Source of the DNA: Chloropicon primus
Taxonomy: Eukaryota > Chlorophyta > Chloropicophyceae > Chloropicales > Chloropicaceae
Direction: 5' to 3'
Assembly: GCA_023205875.1 (NCBI GenBank)
Contig: CP060768.1
Coordinates: 62,001-126,000 of the forward strand
Length of the DNA: 64,000 nucleotides
Of the stretch, positions 51,226 to 60,504 are shown in pieces. Both the position numbers and the translations under genes were made by a program. Under the pieces are notes generated by a model, which had not been told where the DNA came from, searched no databases, and was given only the letters and a program-made list of their open reading frames with translations. Numbering within the stretch: the first letter of the stretch is position 1; each line of letters begins with the position of its first letter.

Positions 51226-54200
51226 TCAGCCGATTGACCCCACCGAGCCTACCGAACCTATCGATGACCTCCTGACTGCCAGTCTGTCTCCAATCTGAGA
51301 ACCAACAGAACCAATGGAGTGGACAGAGGAGCGCCTACGATCCAGATTCACGCCCTGGGGAATTTCGTGGGCGAGATTGCCACCGGCCAGCGACTGCCGC
51401 CGTTGGTTCAACATAGCTGCTGCTGGAGGTTGAGGACCGAAATCACCGAACACCCCTTGCTTGAAGAGCTCGTCGTCCGCAAAAATGGTGTCAAGCTCAT
51501 AGTCCTGAACGACCGGAGGAATTGTCAACTCCTTGGCCTTTGCGCTCTTGACCTTGATCTTGTCTGGATCAGTGTCCTGAGGAATGAAAGGGGGCTTGAT
51601 TAACTTTCTCTCCAGTGCGTTCCAGCCGTGCTGACCAAAGTCAGCGAACCATGGGTGCTCCTTCATTTCGTTCACGTCCTTTGACCCCAATCGGAAAAGC
51701 TGTTCCTTCTTAAGGCAGTTCTTGATGAAATCTATGCACTCTTTCGTCACCTTCCCAAAGGCTTCCCCGGTGTAGGAAACCTTCTTGTTCACAATGTTTT
51801 TCATGACCACCTTGTTGCTGCTGTTTGGAATCATCCGGAATGGAGTCCTCCCGGCAATCATTTCGTAGACAAGGACGCCAAGACCCCAGATATCCACAGC
51901 ATAGTTGTACCCCTCGTTCAAGAGGACTTCAGGTGCGATGTAGTCCGGTGTGCCGCAGAAGGAGTTGGCCTTCTCGCCGATTTCTAACTTTTTGGCGAAC
52001 CCGAAATCAATCAGCTTCAAGTACCCATCAGTTGTGATCAAAACGTTCTCCGGCTTGAGGTCCCTGTACACGATCTTCCTCTCCCTCATGTGTGAGAGCA
52101 CGGAGACGATGCAGGCGGCGTAGAACTTGGACCTCGACTCGTCGAACTTGCCGTGCTTTCTCATCTCGTCGTAGAGCTCGCCACCGGAACAGACGTCTGT
52201 GAGGAGGTAGATAAACCTGTCATCCTGCCACTTCTTTTTGAGTCTAATGATCATCTCGTGATCCAGCAGGTTCATAATCTGGATCTCCTGCTTCAGGTTC
52301 TTCTGATGGCTCTTGTTCACGATGTCTTTCTTAATGAGGCACTTCATCGCGTACCACTTCTTGCTTATCTTCTCCTGTACCAGCCTGACAGAGCCAAACG
52401 AACCTCTACCGATAATTCCCTTCTCGAAGAAGTCTTGCCTCTCTAGCGACAAGAGCTTGGTCTCCTCCTCTGTCTTCTTCAGTGCATCCTGAAGAAGGTT
52501 GGAGAGGTTGCCACAATATTGCTCGAACACGTGCCTTGAGATCGTGCAGATCCCACTAAGTCTAGAGGCAGTCACGCTGTAGTTGCACTTCTCCGGGCCC
52601 AGCAAAGCTCTTTCCCCAAAGTAGTTACCAGGAAGGAGTCTCACCCTCTCCGTGGAGGAGCCGTCAGCAATCACACGAGTCAAAAGGAACTCTCCCCTCG
52701 ACACAATGTACAACTTGTCGTTGGTGTCTCCTTCCTGAATGAGCTTGTCTCCTCCTTGGAATGGCTCCTGAACGAAGGCTTCGCTGAGCAGCTTATAATC
52801 GTTACTTGAGAGGACGCTCAGCAAGTCGATCAACTGAAGGACGTGGACCATATGATCCTTTGTTGACTGCTCTTTCACGAGTTTCACAAGCCTGTTGAAC
52901 TGAAGCGCCCTGAGGGAGTACACCTCCACATCTGACTCAGCAATGACCCAGGCGCTTCTGGGCTCGTCACTGAGCAAGGCAAGCTCACCAAACGAGCCAT
53001 GACCCTTCACACGAGTCATGACTTGAGATGGCTTCTTGATGTCGTCCAGAACAATGCATTGACCTTTCTTCAAAAAGTAGAATTGGTCCTCAATCGCACC
53101 CTTTTTGATGATCGTGTTGCCCTTCTTGTACTTGTGGAACTCGAACGCGGCCAAGACATCGATAACTTCCCTTTCGTCCAAAGAAGCAAAGGTAGGCAAA
53201 CTGTGCAAGACTTGGATCTTCAAGTTATCCACAACAGCCTTTTCTATGTTCTTCCTCATCTTCTGGAAGAAGCTGGCGTTGATCAGCAACATGCTCGCCC
53301 CTTCGTCCGCCGCAACGTAGGTAGAAGTGAACGCCTGGCTGTAGCATATCTCGAAATCCCCAAAAAAATCCCCAGGAATAGCCAACTTCTTGTTGAACTT
53401 GACTTCACCGTCCTTGTCCTTGTCACTCGAATACCAATTGTTGCTCACCAGGACTTGTCCATCTTGCAGGACATAGAAGAATCCGGGATAGTCATCCTCG
53501 TTCGCAATCGCCTCCCCGGGCGCAAACTTCACGAGCTTGCACTTCAAGATCATGTCGGAGAACCAGGCGTCATCCAAGGAGTTGAAAATCGTGACTTCGA
53601 CCAAAGTCTCGATCGCCTTCTGCAGGTCCTTATTCTTGGAGAATATCCTGGCAAACGTCTCCTGGTCCAGGGCCCACAGCGTTGACTCCTTCACGGAGAC
53701 CACGGAGAAGGGCAAGGGACTCTTCAGAATCAGCGAAGTCTCGCCAAAGTGGTCGCCCGAGTTGAGTATGGACTTCTTCTTCAACTTGTTCTCCTTCTCC
53801 ACCGAAATGCAAGCGAGCATTCCATTCTCAACGATGTAAAAGTTGGTGGCAAAGCTTCCCTGGTGCACGAGCTCCATGCCGTCCGTGATGGTGATCTTTC
53901 TCATCATTCCGCACACGTTTTGTAGGTCCTTCCTTTCCAGGTTGCTGAAGATCGGGTTCTTTTGCAATAGCGGCAAAAGGAATTCTTCCTCTTCCTTGGC
54001 ACGCTTCTGGATCTGCCTCTCCTTGGTGCGGAATTGCGGGTTTTTCGTCTTGCCGGACTCGGTAATGGCAGACATGTTAGCCTTCTTGAGGACAGAGTGC
54101 CCCTGCTGGTGAATGAGCACCTTGTTCCTACTTCTCTTGCTCCTCTCAGCAGTCTGCAACCTGTCAATGCTGTTCCTCCTGTGAACCCTCTCCATCTTCC

Positions 54201-55827
54201 CGTCCATTTCCATGAGACTGCTCCTTCTTCCCCCGTCGTACACGGATTCGATCATGCTCTTCCTGTCCGCTTCTTCCTTGAACACGGCCAGGATCGACAA
54301 GGCAATCTCCTGGGACCTCGCGACCAGCAGCACCTCCCACGTGTCCTCCTGCTTGTTGTGAACCTTGAGCCTCACAGAGTTTTCTAGGAAGTGGCTCAGG
54401 CCGTGAAAGTGCTTTTGGATCCAAGGTTGGGTCTCGGCTTTCTCCTCTGACATCCAGGACGGCAATTCCTGATCCGCCGCGAAGACTGACACGGGCGGCT
54501 GTTTGGTGCCGGACCACGTGAGCTGCTGGTCGTCCACCAGCGTGAAAATCCTCGCCTTGGGCTTCCTCCTGGGCCTCCTCCTTCTGAACTTGTAGAGCCT
54601 CAGGCCGTTCTCCAAGAGTTTCCAGCCCAGCTCCGCGGCCTTCTCTTCCTCGTCCTGCTGGTTAGGAAGCTGGCCGTAGTAGGAAGAGCCGCGCAAGAAG
54701 TTGAAGGAGTGGGGCCCCAGGCTGCCACCAGCCACGCTATCGAATTGCCCGCTCTGCGCGCGCGCAAAGTGCCGCGACCCGCGCATGCTGCCGTGGAAGC
54801 TGCCGTGGAAGCTGCCGTAAAGGTTTCCCAAGGACTTCCTCCTCGTGCCGTCATACTGCGAGCCGCCCTGATCGTACTGGGAGTTCTGCATCTGCGCGTC
54901 CGTGAAGAACGAGTTCCTGTGCGAGAACGAAGCGAGCTGCAGGAACGACGGGTTCACGTTCTCGGCTATCTTGCTCGTCGTCGAGGACGTCCTGCGCTTC
55001 TCCGAGGTCAAGCCCAGGACAACCTTGCTCAAAGCCACTTGGATGGAGGTCTCGCTCATGTCCAGGGCCTCCTTGGACTCCACCGCGTGGTCGTTCGCCT
55101 CCGCCGTGTTCTCGAGAACCTTGTCCAGGACGTCCTCAAAGCTGTCCGAGCTCTTCGTGACCAAGTTGATGTAAGTCGTGAGCATGTTGAGCTTCTTGAC
55201 GGACTCCTGGAGCAAGGTGTGCTGGTCCCTAATGTTCAGCACCTCGACCTGCTGAAGAATGTAGTTCAGACACTGCTCGTCGTCGTACTGCTCCTCGAAG
55301 ATCGTCTCGTCCCTGAAACCCGTGTGACCGGCTGCTACGTCTATCTCAACCTCGGTGGCCCCCTCCGATCGAAGCCTCTTGGCGTCCTCCTTGTTCCGCA
55401 GCCCCTTCTTCAGCTCCTTCCTGGCCAGGTCCTCGTCCTCCCTCAAGATCTCCTCCAGTCTCTCGCGCCACAACAAGTTCAAGTCGCCGTCGACTATGAT
55501 ACGAAGCAGTGCGCGGAGGTACGGGTCCAGCCTATACTTCTCGTCCTTCCTGCTGTAACCCTGGAGGATGCTCGCGGACTCCGGTGAGGAGTCAGCCTGA
55601 TAGTAGGAACAGGTTTTAGAAGGATCATCATCAGATGATGATGGTGAGTCGCCGACCTCATTGCTGCCACGCAGAACTCTCCTCAGCTTGTCAAGAACGT
55701 CCACGTCCGCGTCCACGGTTGAAGGAGAAGAAGAAGAAGGGTCTTCTTTGTCTTTGGTTGGACTGCCGCTGTCGTGGTGGTGGCCATTCATCACCTCGGC
55801 GGTCGCCATGCCGTTCTCGGTCGCCAT
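51226..55827 (-). CDS. cGMP-dependent-protein-kinase-like AGC kinase with four CNB domains
   Basis: 1533 residues, intronless, from the ATG at 55827; an upstream TTG frame is rejected. Order: disordered start; helical region (about 90-260); Gly/Ser/Tyr-rich linker; PH-like domain (about 400-520, GLRLYKFRRRRPRRKPKARI); four cyclic-nucleotide-binding (CNB) domains at about 620-735, 745-855, 875-980 and 1000-1105; kinase (about 1134-1395) with GRGSFGSV, VYRDLKPENVL, DFGFAKK, GTPDYIAPE; an AGC-type end with FADFGQHGWNALERKL; and a Ser-rich tail with RRSSVHS and RRSSIGS phospho-like sites. Only the third CNB has a full FGELALL-DEPRSAW pocket; CNB1 (FGETSL), CNB2 (FGDFEI) and CNB4 (FGERALL without Arg) lack the phosphate-binding Arg. 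Four-CNB kinases occur in protists. Ciliary or calcium-independent signalling role is inferred. Confidence 0.92.
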   Translation of the reverse strand: MATENGMATAEVMNGHHHDSGSPTKDKEDPSSSSPSTVDADVDVLDKLRRVLRGSNEVGDSPSSSDDDPSKTCSYYQADSSPESASILQGYSRKDEKYRLDPYLRALLRIIVDGDLNLLWRERLEEILREDEDLARKELKKGLRNKEDAKRLRSEGATEVEIDVAAGHTGFRDETIFEEQYDDEQCLNYILQQVEVLNIRDQHTLLQESVKKLNMLTTYINLVTKSSDSFEDVLDKVLENTAEANDHAVESKEALDMSETSIQVALSKVVLGLTSEKRRTSSTTSKIAENVNPSFLQLASFSHRNSFFTDAQMQNSQYDQGGSQYDGTRRKSLGNLYGSFHGSFHGSMRGSRHFARAQSGQFDSVAGGSLGPHSFNFLRGSSYYGQLPNQQDEEEKAAELGWKLLENGLRLYKFRRRRPRRKPKARIFTLVDDQQLTWSGTKQPPVSVFAADQELPSWMSEEKAETQPWIQKHFHGLSHFLENSVRLKVHNKQEDTWEVLLVARSQEIALSILAVFKEEADRKSMIESVYDGGRRSSLMEMDGKMERVHRRNSIDRLQTAERSKRSRNKVLIHQQGHSVLKKANMSAITESGKTKNPQFRTKERQIQKRAKEEEEFLLPLLQKNPIFSNLERKDLQNVCGMMRKITITDGMELVHQGSFATNFYIVENGMLACISVEKENKLKKKSILNSGDHFGETSLILKSPLPFSVVSVKESTLWALDQETFARIFSKNKDLQKAIETLVEVTIFNSLDDAWFSDMILKCKLVKFAPGEAIANEDDYPGFFYVLQDGQVLVSNNWYSSDKDKDGEVKFNKKLAIPGDFFGDFEICYSQAFTSTYVAADEGASMLLINASFFQKMRKNIEKAVVDNLKIQVLHSLPTFASLDEREVIDVLAAFEFHKYKKGNTIIKKGAIEDQFYFLKKGQCIVLDDIKKPSQVMTRVKGHGSFGELALLSDEPRSAWVIAESDVEVYSLRALQFNRLVKLVKEQSTKDHMVHVLQLIDLLSVLSSNDYKLLSEAFVQEPFQGGDKLIQEGDTNDKLYIVSRGEFLLTRVIADGSSTERVRLLPGNYFGERALLGPEKCNYSVTASRLSGICTISRHVFEQYCGNLSNLLQDALKKTEEETKLLSLERQDFFEKGIIGRGSFGSVRLVQEKISKKWYAMKCLIKKDIVNKSHQKNLKQEIQIMNLLDHEMIIRLKKKWQDDRFIYLLTDVCSGGELYDEMRKHGKFDESRSKFYAACIVSVLSHMRERKIVYRDLKPENVLITTDGYLKLIDFGFAKKLEIGEKANSFCGTPDYIAPEVLLNEGYNYAVDIWGLGVLVYEMIAGRTPFRMIPNSSNKVVMKNIVNKKVSYTGEAFGKVTKECIDFIKNCLKKEQLFRLGSKDVNEMKEHPWFADFGQHGWNALERKLIKPPFIPQDTDPDKIKVKSAKAKELTIPPVVQDYELDTIFADDELFKQGVFGDFGPQPPAAAMLNQRRQSLAGGNLAHEIPQGVNLDRRRSSVHSIGSVGSQIGDRLAVRRSSIGSVGSVGSIG

Positions 55828-57290
55828 GGAATGAATGGACGTCGTCTTGGTTTGGTGGTTGGTGTGCTTGCTTGAATGGGGATCCCTTACGACCTTACGA
55901 CGACGACGACACCAAGAAGAGCAAAGCAAACATCATCATCATATCGAGTCCTTCACATTCCAAGAAGAAGAAGAAGAAGAAGAAGAAGAAGAAGAGTCCA
56001 AGAATTCACTTCACTTCACTTCACTTCAATTCAATTCAACGAGGAGACAAGCTTGTTGAACAAGGACCGAGAGCGAAGAAAGCTTGTTGAATGCAATGCA
56101 ATGCACAAAAGGCCACCACCAAAGCAATCAGTTTTGGACAACTAAAATTAAAACCAACCCAAACCTGAATGGAGTCGAGTCCTAGCCAAGGTCAAGGGTC
56201 GGTCGGTCTGTAAAGGGTAAAGCTCGGTCAAGTTCGATCAAGGTCGTCGTCTTGCCTTCCCTTCGAATCGCTTTCCTGTTTCATATAATAATAATAGATA
56301 AGCTCGCGAGGCGGACCAAGCAGGCAGACAGACAAACTCTGCGATAGTGTGAGCCGCTGCTGCTGCTGCTGCTGCTGCTGAAAAAGAAGAAGAAGAAAAA
56401 AAGTTTTTTTTTTCAGACGGAGTGACGCTTCATGACGAAGAAAAGACCTAATTAAAAACAAAACTTGAGTCAGAAGAAAGAGAACGAGGACGAACGGAGG
56501 ACGAACGGAGGAGTGGAAGAGAGAGGAGAGGAGAGAGAGAGAGAGTCTTGGCCAAGATTACGACAACAACGCAACGACGACGACGACGACGGACGACGGA
56601 GGAAGGAAGAAGGAATTGAAGAGGCGGAAACACGGAAAGAAGAGGCGGAAACACGAACGAATGGATCACGAACGAATAAATATAATAGAATTTAGAATTA
56701 GAATCAATCCTTGAGGATGAGAAGGGAGGAGGACAAGTAACTTGAATGACGCTGGTGCCTTGGCTCGTGGTGATGGCAATATAGTGATTGCCGAAGCTTT
56801 TGATACTGTTAGCATGAATGATGCGTGAGATTGGTCTTCTCGTCCTGGACCCATGCAGACGGACCGATGCGGCTCTTTGTCTCTTCCCCCTCCTTCTTCT
56901 TCTTCTTCTCCTTTCTTCCCGAGAACTTACTTCTGAGAAACTAACGTCGCATGAAGAATGACGACAACCTCTGATGAGGAGTGGACGGCGAGGGTTTGAG
57001 TTTTAGGTTTGAGTTTCTTTCGCGATATTTTTTGTAACGCCTCGGCGCTTGCGAAAGGAGCGAAAGGAGGGAGAGTGTTGGTGTGTGTGTCAACTGGTGC
57101 GGAGGACCTGCGTGCGTCTCTTGCGCGCGCGCGTCTCTCTCTCTCTTTCTCTTTCTCTTTCTCTTCTGCTTCTGCTTCGTTTTGCCGAGGGAGAGGGCGA
57201 GCGTTACGGAAACGGAAGAGCCTTCGCCTTCGCCTTCGCTTCAACCTCGCTCGCGCTCGGGCGCCCAGCGAGCATGCATGGCAGCGTGAG
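55828..57290. other. Divergent intergenic region (kinase / CCCH gene)
   Basis: Holds a GAA run (about 55963-55993), short tandem TTCACT and TTCAA units, a CTG run (56355-56380), purine-rich DNA, and CT-rich leader DNA of the CCCH gene with two upstream ATGs at 57274 and 57278. No gene seen. Confidence 0.6.
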
Positions 57291-57318
57291 ATGTGGACCA
57301 GGGAGGACGACGAGATGA
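57274..57318 (+). promoter_or_regulatory. Overlapping uORF of the CCCH gene
   Basis: The ATG at 57274 opens a 14-codon frame that runs past the main start at 57291 and stops at 57318. Its TGA overlaps the main-frame ATG at 57315 as ATGA. A second uATG at 57278 opens a three-codon frame ending at 57289. This could lower or tune translation of the main protein, or move initiation to 57315. Confidence 0.5.
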
Positions 57319-58661
57319 CGAAGAACAAGACCGCGGCGGTGAGCACGGGAGGGAACGGCTCGGAGCAGCCGGGCGGGGGGCACCAGGCGTGGACCGGTCG
57401 GCCGAGCCAGAACAGCGAGAAGAGGTACCTGGGCCAGGGCGCGGCGGCGCCGGTGCGAGACGGGAGCCAGTCCGGTCAGGCGGTGGGGGAGGGTCTCTTC
57501 TTCGGCAGGACCTGGTCCGCGGGGGGGAGCGGGGGCCTGATGACGGCCTTCGATGGCAGGGACCTCGGGGCCACGGGATCCGTGAGCTGGTCCGCTACCC
57601 TGGGCCAGGGGACCGCGTCCTCGGCCAGGGCGTTCTCCTCGCCGAGCAGCATGGCGGACCTCGGCGGCGGCAACGTGGCTGGCGCGGACGACCTCCTACA
57701 GCGGAGCATCAGGGGGGGGCAGCTGAGGGCTCAGGAGATGGGCAAGTGGGGCAAGAACGGCGGCCCAGTCACGCAGCCCGCGGAGAACCTCGCGATGCCG
57801 GGCCCGGTGGCGAGGACCCAGAGCGAGATTCTGCTGCCGCGGACTGCCGTGCAGCAGAACACCTCGAAGGTCGTGCCCACTGCGAGCCTGTCCGCCCTGG
57901 ACCTGAACGGGAGCCCGATCGTGACCTCCCCGAGGTCCCCGAGGCAGAGGCAGAGGTCGAGCAGCAGCAGCACGACCAACAGCAACAGCAGCGGCTTGAA
58001 GACGTGCCCGGTGGTCCCCTCGGGCAAGGGCGGAACCGTCAAGGTGAACTCGAATTCCAACGTGAGCATGCACAGCCTGTACAAGACCGAGCTCTGCAGG
58101 TCGTGGGAGGAGACTGGGAGCTGCAGGTACGGGGGCAAGTGCCAGTTCGCGCACGGCAAGAGCGAGCTGAGGCCGATCGCTCGCCACCCCAAGTACAAGA
58201 CGGAGATTTGTCGAACTTTTGCCACCAACGGGACTTGTCCCTACGGCACCCGGTGCAGGTTCATCCACTACGTCTCGTCAAAGGACGTGCAGCAGCCCCA
58301 GGCCAAGTCCAAAAGGGCCGGAGCGAGCAAGCAAGCCCCGGAGCAGCAGCCCGCCAATGCGCCGGAGAAGCCCGCCGCCAAGGCGCCTGGGAACAACCAG
58401 AGCTACGACACGTGGTCGGCGCTCCTGCTGGATGACTCCAAGAGGGCAGCCGCAGCAAAGGTGAAGAGGACGGTGTCTGCCTTCCCGAGACTGGAGCAGC
58501 CCCAGCCTGGAACGTCTCAGCGCGCGGAGCCGGTCAGGACAAAGTCCCAGAGACTGCCCATATTCGAGTCCCTGTCGGACGTCGGCCTGTCGTCGTTGAG
58601 ATTTGACGACGACGACGACGAGGAGGAGGCCGGGCTCGGTTCGACGACGAAAACAACTTGA
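57291..58661 (+). CDS. Tandem CCCH zinc-finger protein (tristetraprolin type)
   Basis: 456 residues from the ATG at 57291 (next in-frame ATG 57315). The frame continues upstream only through TTG and CT-rich leader. Two zinc fingers have exact C-x8-C-x5-C-x3-H spacing (about residues 268-288 and 306-326), separated by 18 residues; each has a YKTE(L/I)C lead-in. This is the TTP/ZFP36 architecture, which binds AU-rich elements in mRNA 3' UTRs and promotes decay. The remainder is Gly/Ser/Gln-rich and disordered. The last 20 residues ([19 protein letters not shown]) are acidic. Downstream, 58870-59099 repeats this 3' end. Intronless. Confidence 0.92.
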   Translation: MWTREDDEMTKNKTAAVSTGGNGSEQPGGGHQAWTGRPSQNSEKRYLGQGAAAPVRDGSQSGQAVGEGLFFGRTWSAGGSGGLMTAFDGRDLGATGSVSWSATLGQGTASSARAFSSPSSMADLGGGNVAGADDLLQRSIRGGQLRAQEMGKWGKNGGPVTQPAENLAMPGPVARTQSEILLPRTAVQQNTSKVVPTASLSALDLNGSPIVTSPRSPRQRQRSSSSSTTNSNSSGLKTCPVVPSGKGGTVKVNSNSNVSMHSLYKTELCRSWEETGSCRYGGKCQFAHGKSELRPIARHPKYKTEICRTFATNGTCPYGTRCRFIHYVSSKDVQQPQAKSKRAGASKQAPEQQPANAPEKPAAKAPGNNQSYDTWSALLLDDSKRAAAAKVKRTVSAFPRLEQPQPGTSQRAEPVRTKSQRLPIFESLSDVGLSSLRFDDDDDEEEAGLGSTTKTT

Positions 58662-59099
58662 AAAAATCAAAAGTAAGTTAAAGTTCTTGAGTAACTTAAG
58701 TCAGCAAAGCAAAGCAACGACGGCGTTCGTGATGTGAATCACGTCATGTGATTGGTATGATTAGCAAGGTAGCAGCACAATAATAATAAGGTAATTAGGG
58801 TGTTTTTTTATATGTTCTTTTTTTATCAAAAAAAAGTAAAGAATAGAATAGTGTGATGGTTTGCTTTCTCGAGCCCCTGTCGGACGTCGGCCTGTCGGCC
58901 CGATTTGACGACGACGACGACGACGGGTTAGGTTTGACGAACAACAACAAAGCTCTTATGTCATCAACGACGGCGTTCGTCGGAAGGGAGCAGCAGCAGC
59001 ACAATAATAGGTGTATTATTAGGGGGTTTATATGTTGTATATGTTCTTTTTTTATCAAAAAAAGTAAAGAATAGGCATAGTGTGATGGTTTGCTTTCTC
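58565..59099 (+). repeat. Tandem duplication of the CCCH gene 3' end
   Basis: Copy A (58565-58869) is the real coding end plus 3' flank. Copy B (58870-59099) repeats it in the same orientation, with loss of some of the middle. Shared landmarks in both: CCCTGTCGGACGTCGGCC, TTTGACGACGACGAC, ACGACGGCGTTCG, AGCAGCACAATAATA, TTATATGTTCTTTTTTTATC, GTAAAGAATAG and TGTGATGGTTTGCTTTCTC. The junction sits on a CTCGAG. Confidence 0.93.
58870..59099 (+). pseudogene. CCCH-gene 3' end fragment (copy B)
   Basis: It keeps a coding-like start (LSDVGLSARFDDDDDDGLGL against [19 protein letters not shown] in the gene) without the zinc fingers or a promoter of its own. Either an inert duplicate or a source of alternative 3' ends for the upstream gene. 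Confidence 0.8.
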
Positions 59100-59130
59100 T
59101 CGTTTTCGTGTCACCAGAAGAAGGGCGCTC

Positions 59131-59184
59131 CCCCCTAGTCCCCGAGTCAGAGTCGCTCATGTCCGGGTGCTTGGCGAATAACAA
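59131..59184 (-). pseudogene. Shortened duplicate of the 418-residue gene 3' end
   Basis: Read on the minus strand it gives LFAKHPDMSDSDSGT. In the intact neighbour, IFAKHPDV lies at 59447-59424 and the last residues TDMSDSD at 59266-59248. The fragment therefore joins two parts that are about 160 bases apart in the real gene, at a shared CGGAC. So this convergent junction holds duplicated ends of both neighbouring genes. Confidence 0.75.
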
Positions 59185-59247
59185 CGATGAGAGAGAAGAG
59201 AGCTCCCCTCCCTCCTCATTCCCCCCTTCCCCCCCTCGCCCATCCTC

Positions 59248-60504
59248 CTAGTCCGAGTCGCTCATGTCCGTGGCCTGCTCGTCGTCCTCGCGGAGGGAGA
59301 CGGTTGGCCTGGCCATCGCAGAGTTGCCTCCGCCGGCGACCACGTGAGCCTCCGAGTTGAGCTCGGCGAGCTTGGAGACCACCTCCAGCTTCTGCTTCTG
59401 CAGCAGGACCTTGAGGGAGGAGGCCACGTCCGGGTGCTTGGCGAAGATCTCGGACAGGGGAAGCTTGGTGAAGACCTCTATGCCGTGCCTCCCCGTGTCG
59501 TCAATCGCTTTCGCTATCTTTGCCAGCTCGTACCGGAGCGGGGGGGCCTCGTGCTCCGGAAAGTTCTTCGCGATGCAGACCTTGAAGTCCTCCAGGCACC
59601 TCGAGAGCTTGTGCGCGTTGATGCTGGTCGGGGACAGCCGGTTGAGGTACTGGTCCAGGTCAGCGTTCCTCGCAGTGAACGGGACCATGCCCTTCCTGAG
59701 CTCCTTGAGCTTGCCAAGCAAGTCCGCAAAGTTGGTGGCCTTCTTCACCTTGATCCTCCACGGCAGCCTCTGCAAGCTCCAGCTCTTCTGCATGCACAAG
59801 TTGCACGTCTTCTGCTCCAGGGCGAGCAAGGCGACCTTCAGCCTGTTCACCTCGGACTGGACTTGCCTCCTGATGCCCTCCGCGGACAGGGGGGGGGAGG
59901 AGGTGGACAGGGGCTGCTGAGGCGCCGACGACGGCATCATCCGCTGGTCGGACGACGACGACGGCATCCGCTGGTCCTCTACCTGGTGGTACATGGTGGG
60001 AAGCCCCGCGGCGTTGTTGCTGAGCATCAGGTCCACCCCGAAGGGGTCCATGTTGAACCCCGGAAGGTCAAAGTTGTCCACCGGGACGTCTGGAAAGTTG
60101 TGAAGCGGCAGGGGCACCACGGCCTGGGCCTGCTGGGCCTGCTGGGCCGCCTGCCTGGCCTGAAGCGCCGACGACACCAGAGGCCTCGCCTCCTGGGCCA
60201 CGACCTCCACCGCCTTCCCCAGGTCCCCCCCCCTCACCGCTTCCGCGAACGCCGCGCTTCGCGTCAGCGCGCCGCTCAGCTGGGACACCACCATTCTGGA
60301 AGCCGATCCCGACGACGACGACGACGACGGAACAGGAGGAGGAGGAGGAGGAGGAACAGGATGCTCTTGCTGCTGCGTCGAAGCGTCCAAGCTCATTCCC
60401 GCGGGACCCAGCGAAGGCGGTGCGTCCCAGGACGACAGCACCGGACCCGAGAACGGCTGAGGCGCCGCCGTCGGGTTCGGGGTCGAGTTTGGGGTCGCCG
60501 CCAT
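59248..60504 (-). CDS. Unknown protein, 418 residues, Pro/Ser-rich with helical core
   Basis: Not recognised. ATG at 60504. Residues 1-130 are Pro/Ser/Gln/Ala-rich. A helix (ALTRSAAFAEAVRGGDLGKA) sits near 80-110. A conserved-looking core (about 215-345) contains KTCNLCMQKSWSLQRLPWRI, KKATNFADLLGKLKELRKGM, DLDQYLNRLSPTSINAHKLS and LRYELAKIAKAIDD. The LPWRIKVKKATNFADLLGKL stretch faintly resembles the W-R-A-T-x-x-L pattern of chromatin-remodeller DDT/WHIM regions; this is weak. NLC-x-x-C-type Cys (CNLC) may bind metal. It ends in an acidic LREDDEQATDMSDSD tail. Codon use fits a real gene. A nuclear protein is plausible. Confidence 0.75.
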   Translation of the reverse strand: MAATPNSTPNPTAAPQPFSGPVLSSWDAPPSLGPAGMSLDASTQQQEHPVPPPPPPPVPSSSSSSGSASRMVVSQLSGALTRSAAFAEAVRGGDLGKAVEVVAQEARPLVSSALQARQAAQQAQQAQAVVPLPLHNFPDVPVDNFDLPGFNMDPFGVDLMLSNNAAGLPTMYHQVEDQRMPSSSSDQRMMPSSAPQQPLSTSSPPLSAEGIRRQVQSEVNRLKVALLALEQKTCNLCMQKSWSLQRLPWRIKVKKATNFADLLGKLKELRKGMVPFTARNADLDQYLNRLSPTSINAHKLSRCLEDFKVCIAKNFPEHEAPPLRYELAKIAKAIDDTGRHGIEVFTKLPLSEIFAKHPDVASSLKVLLQKQKLEVVSKLAELNSEAHVVAGGGNSAMARPTVSLREDDEQATDMSDSD

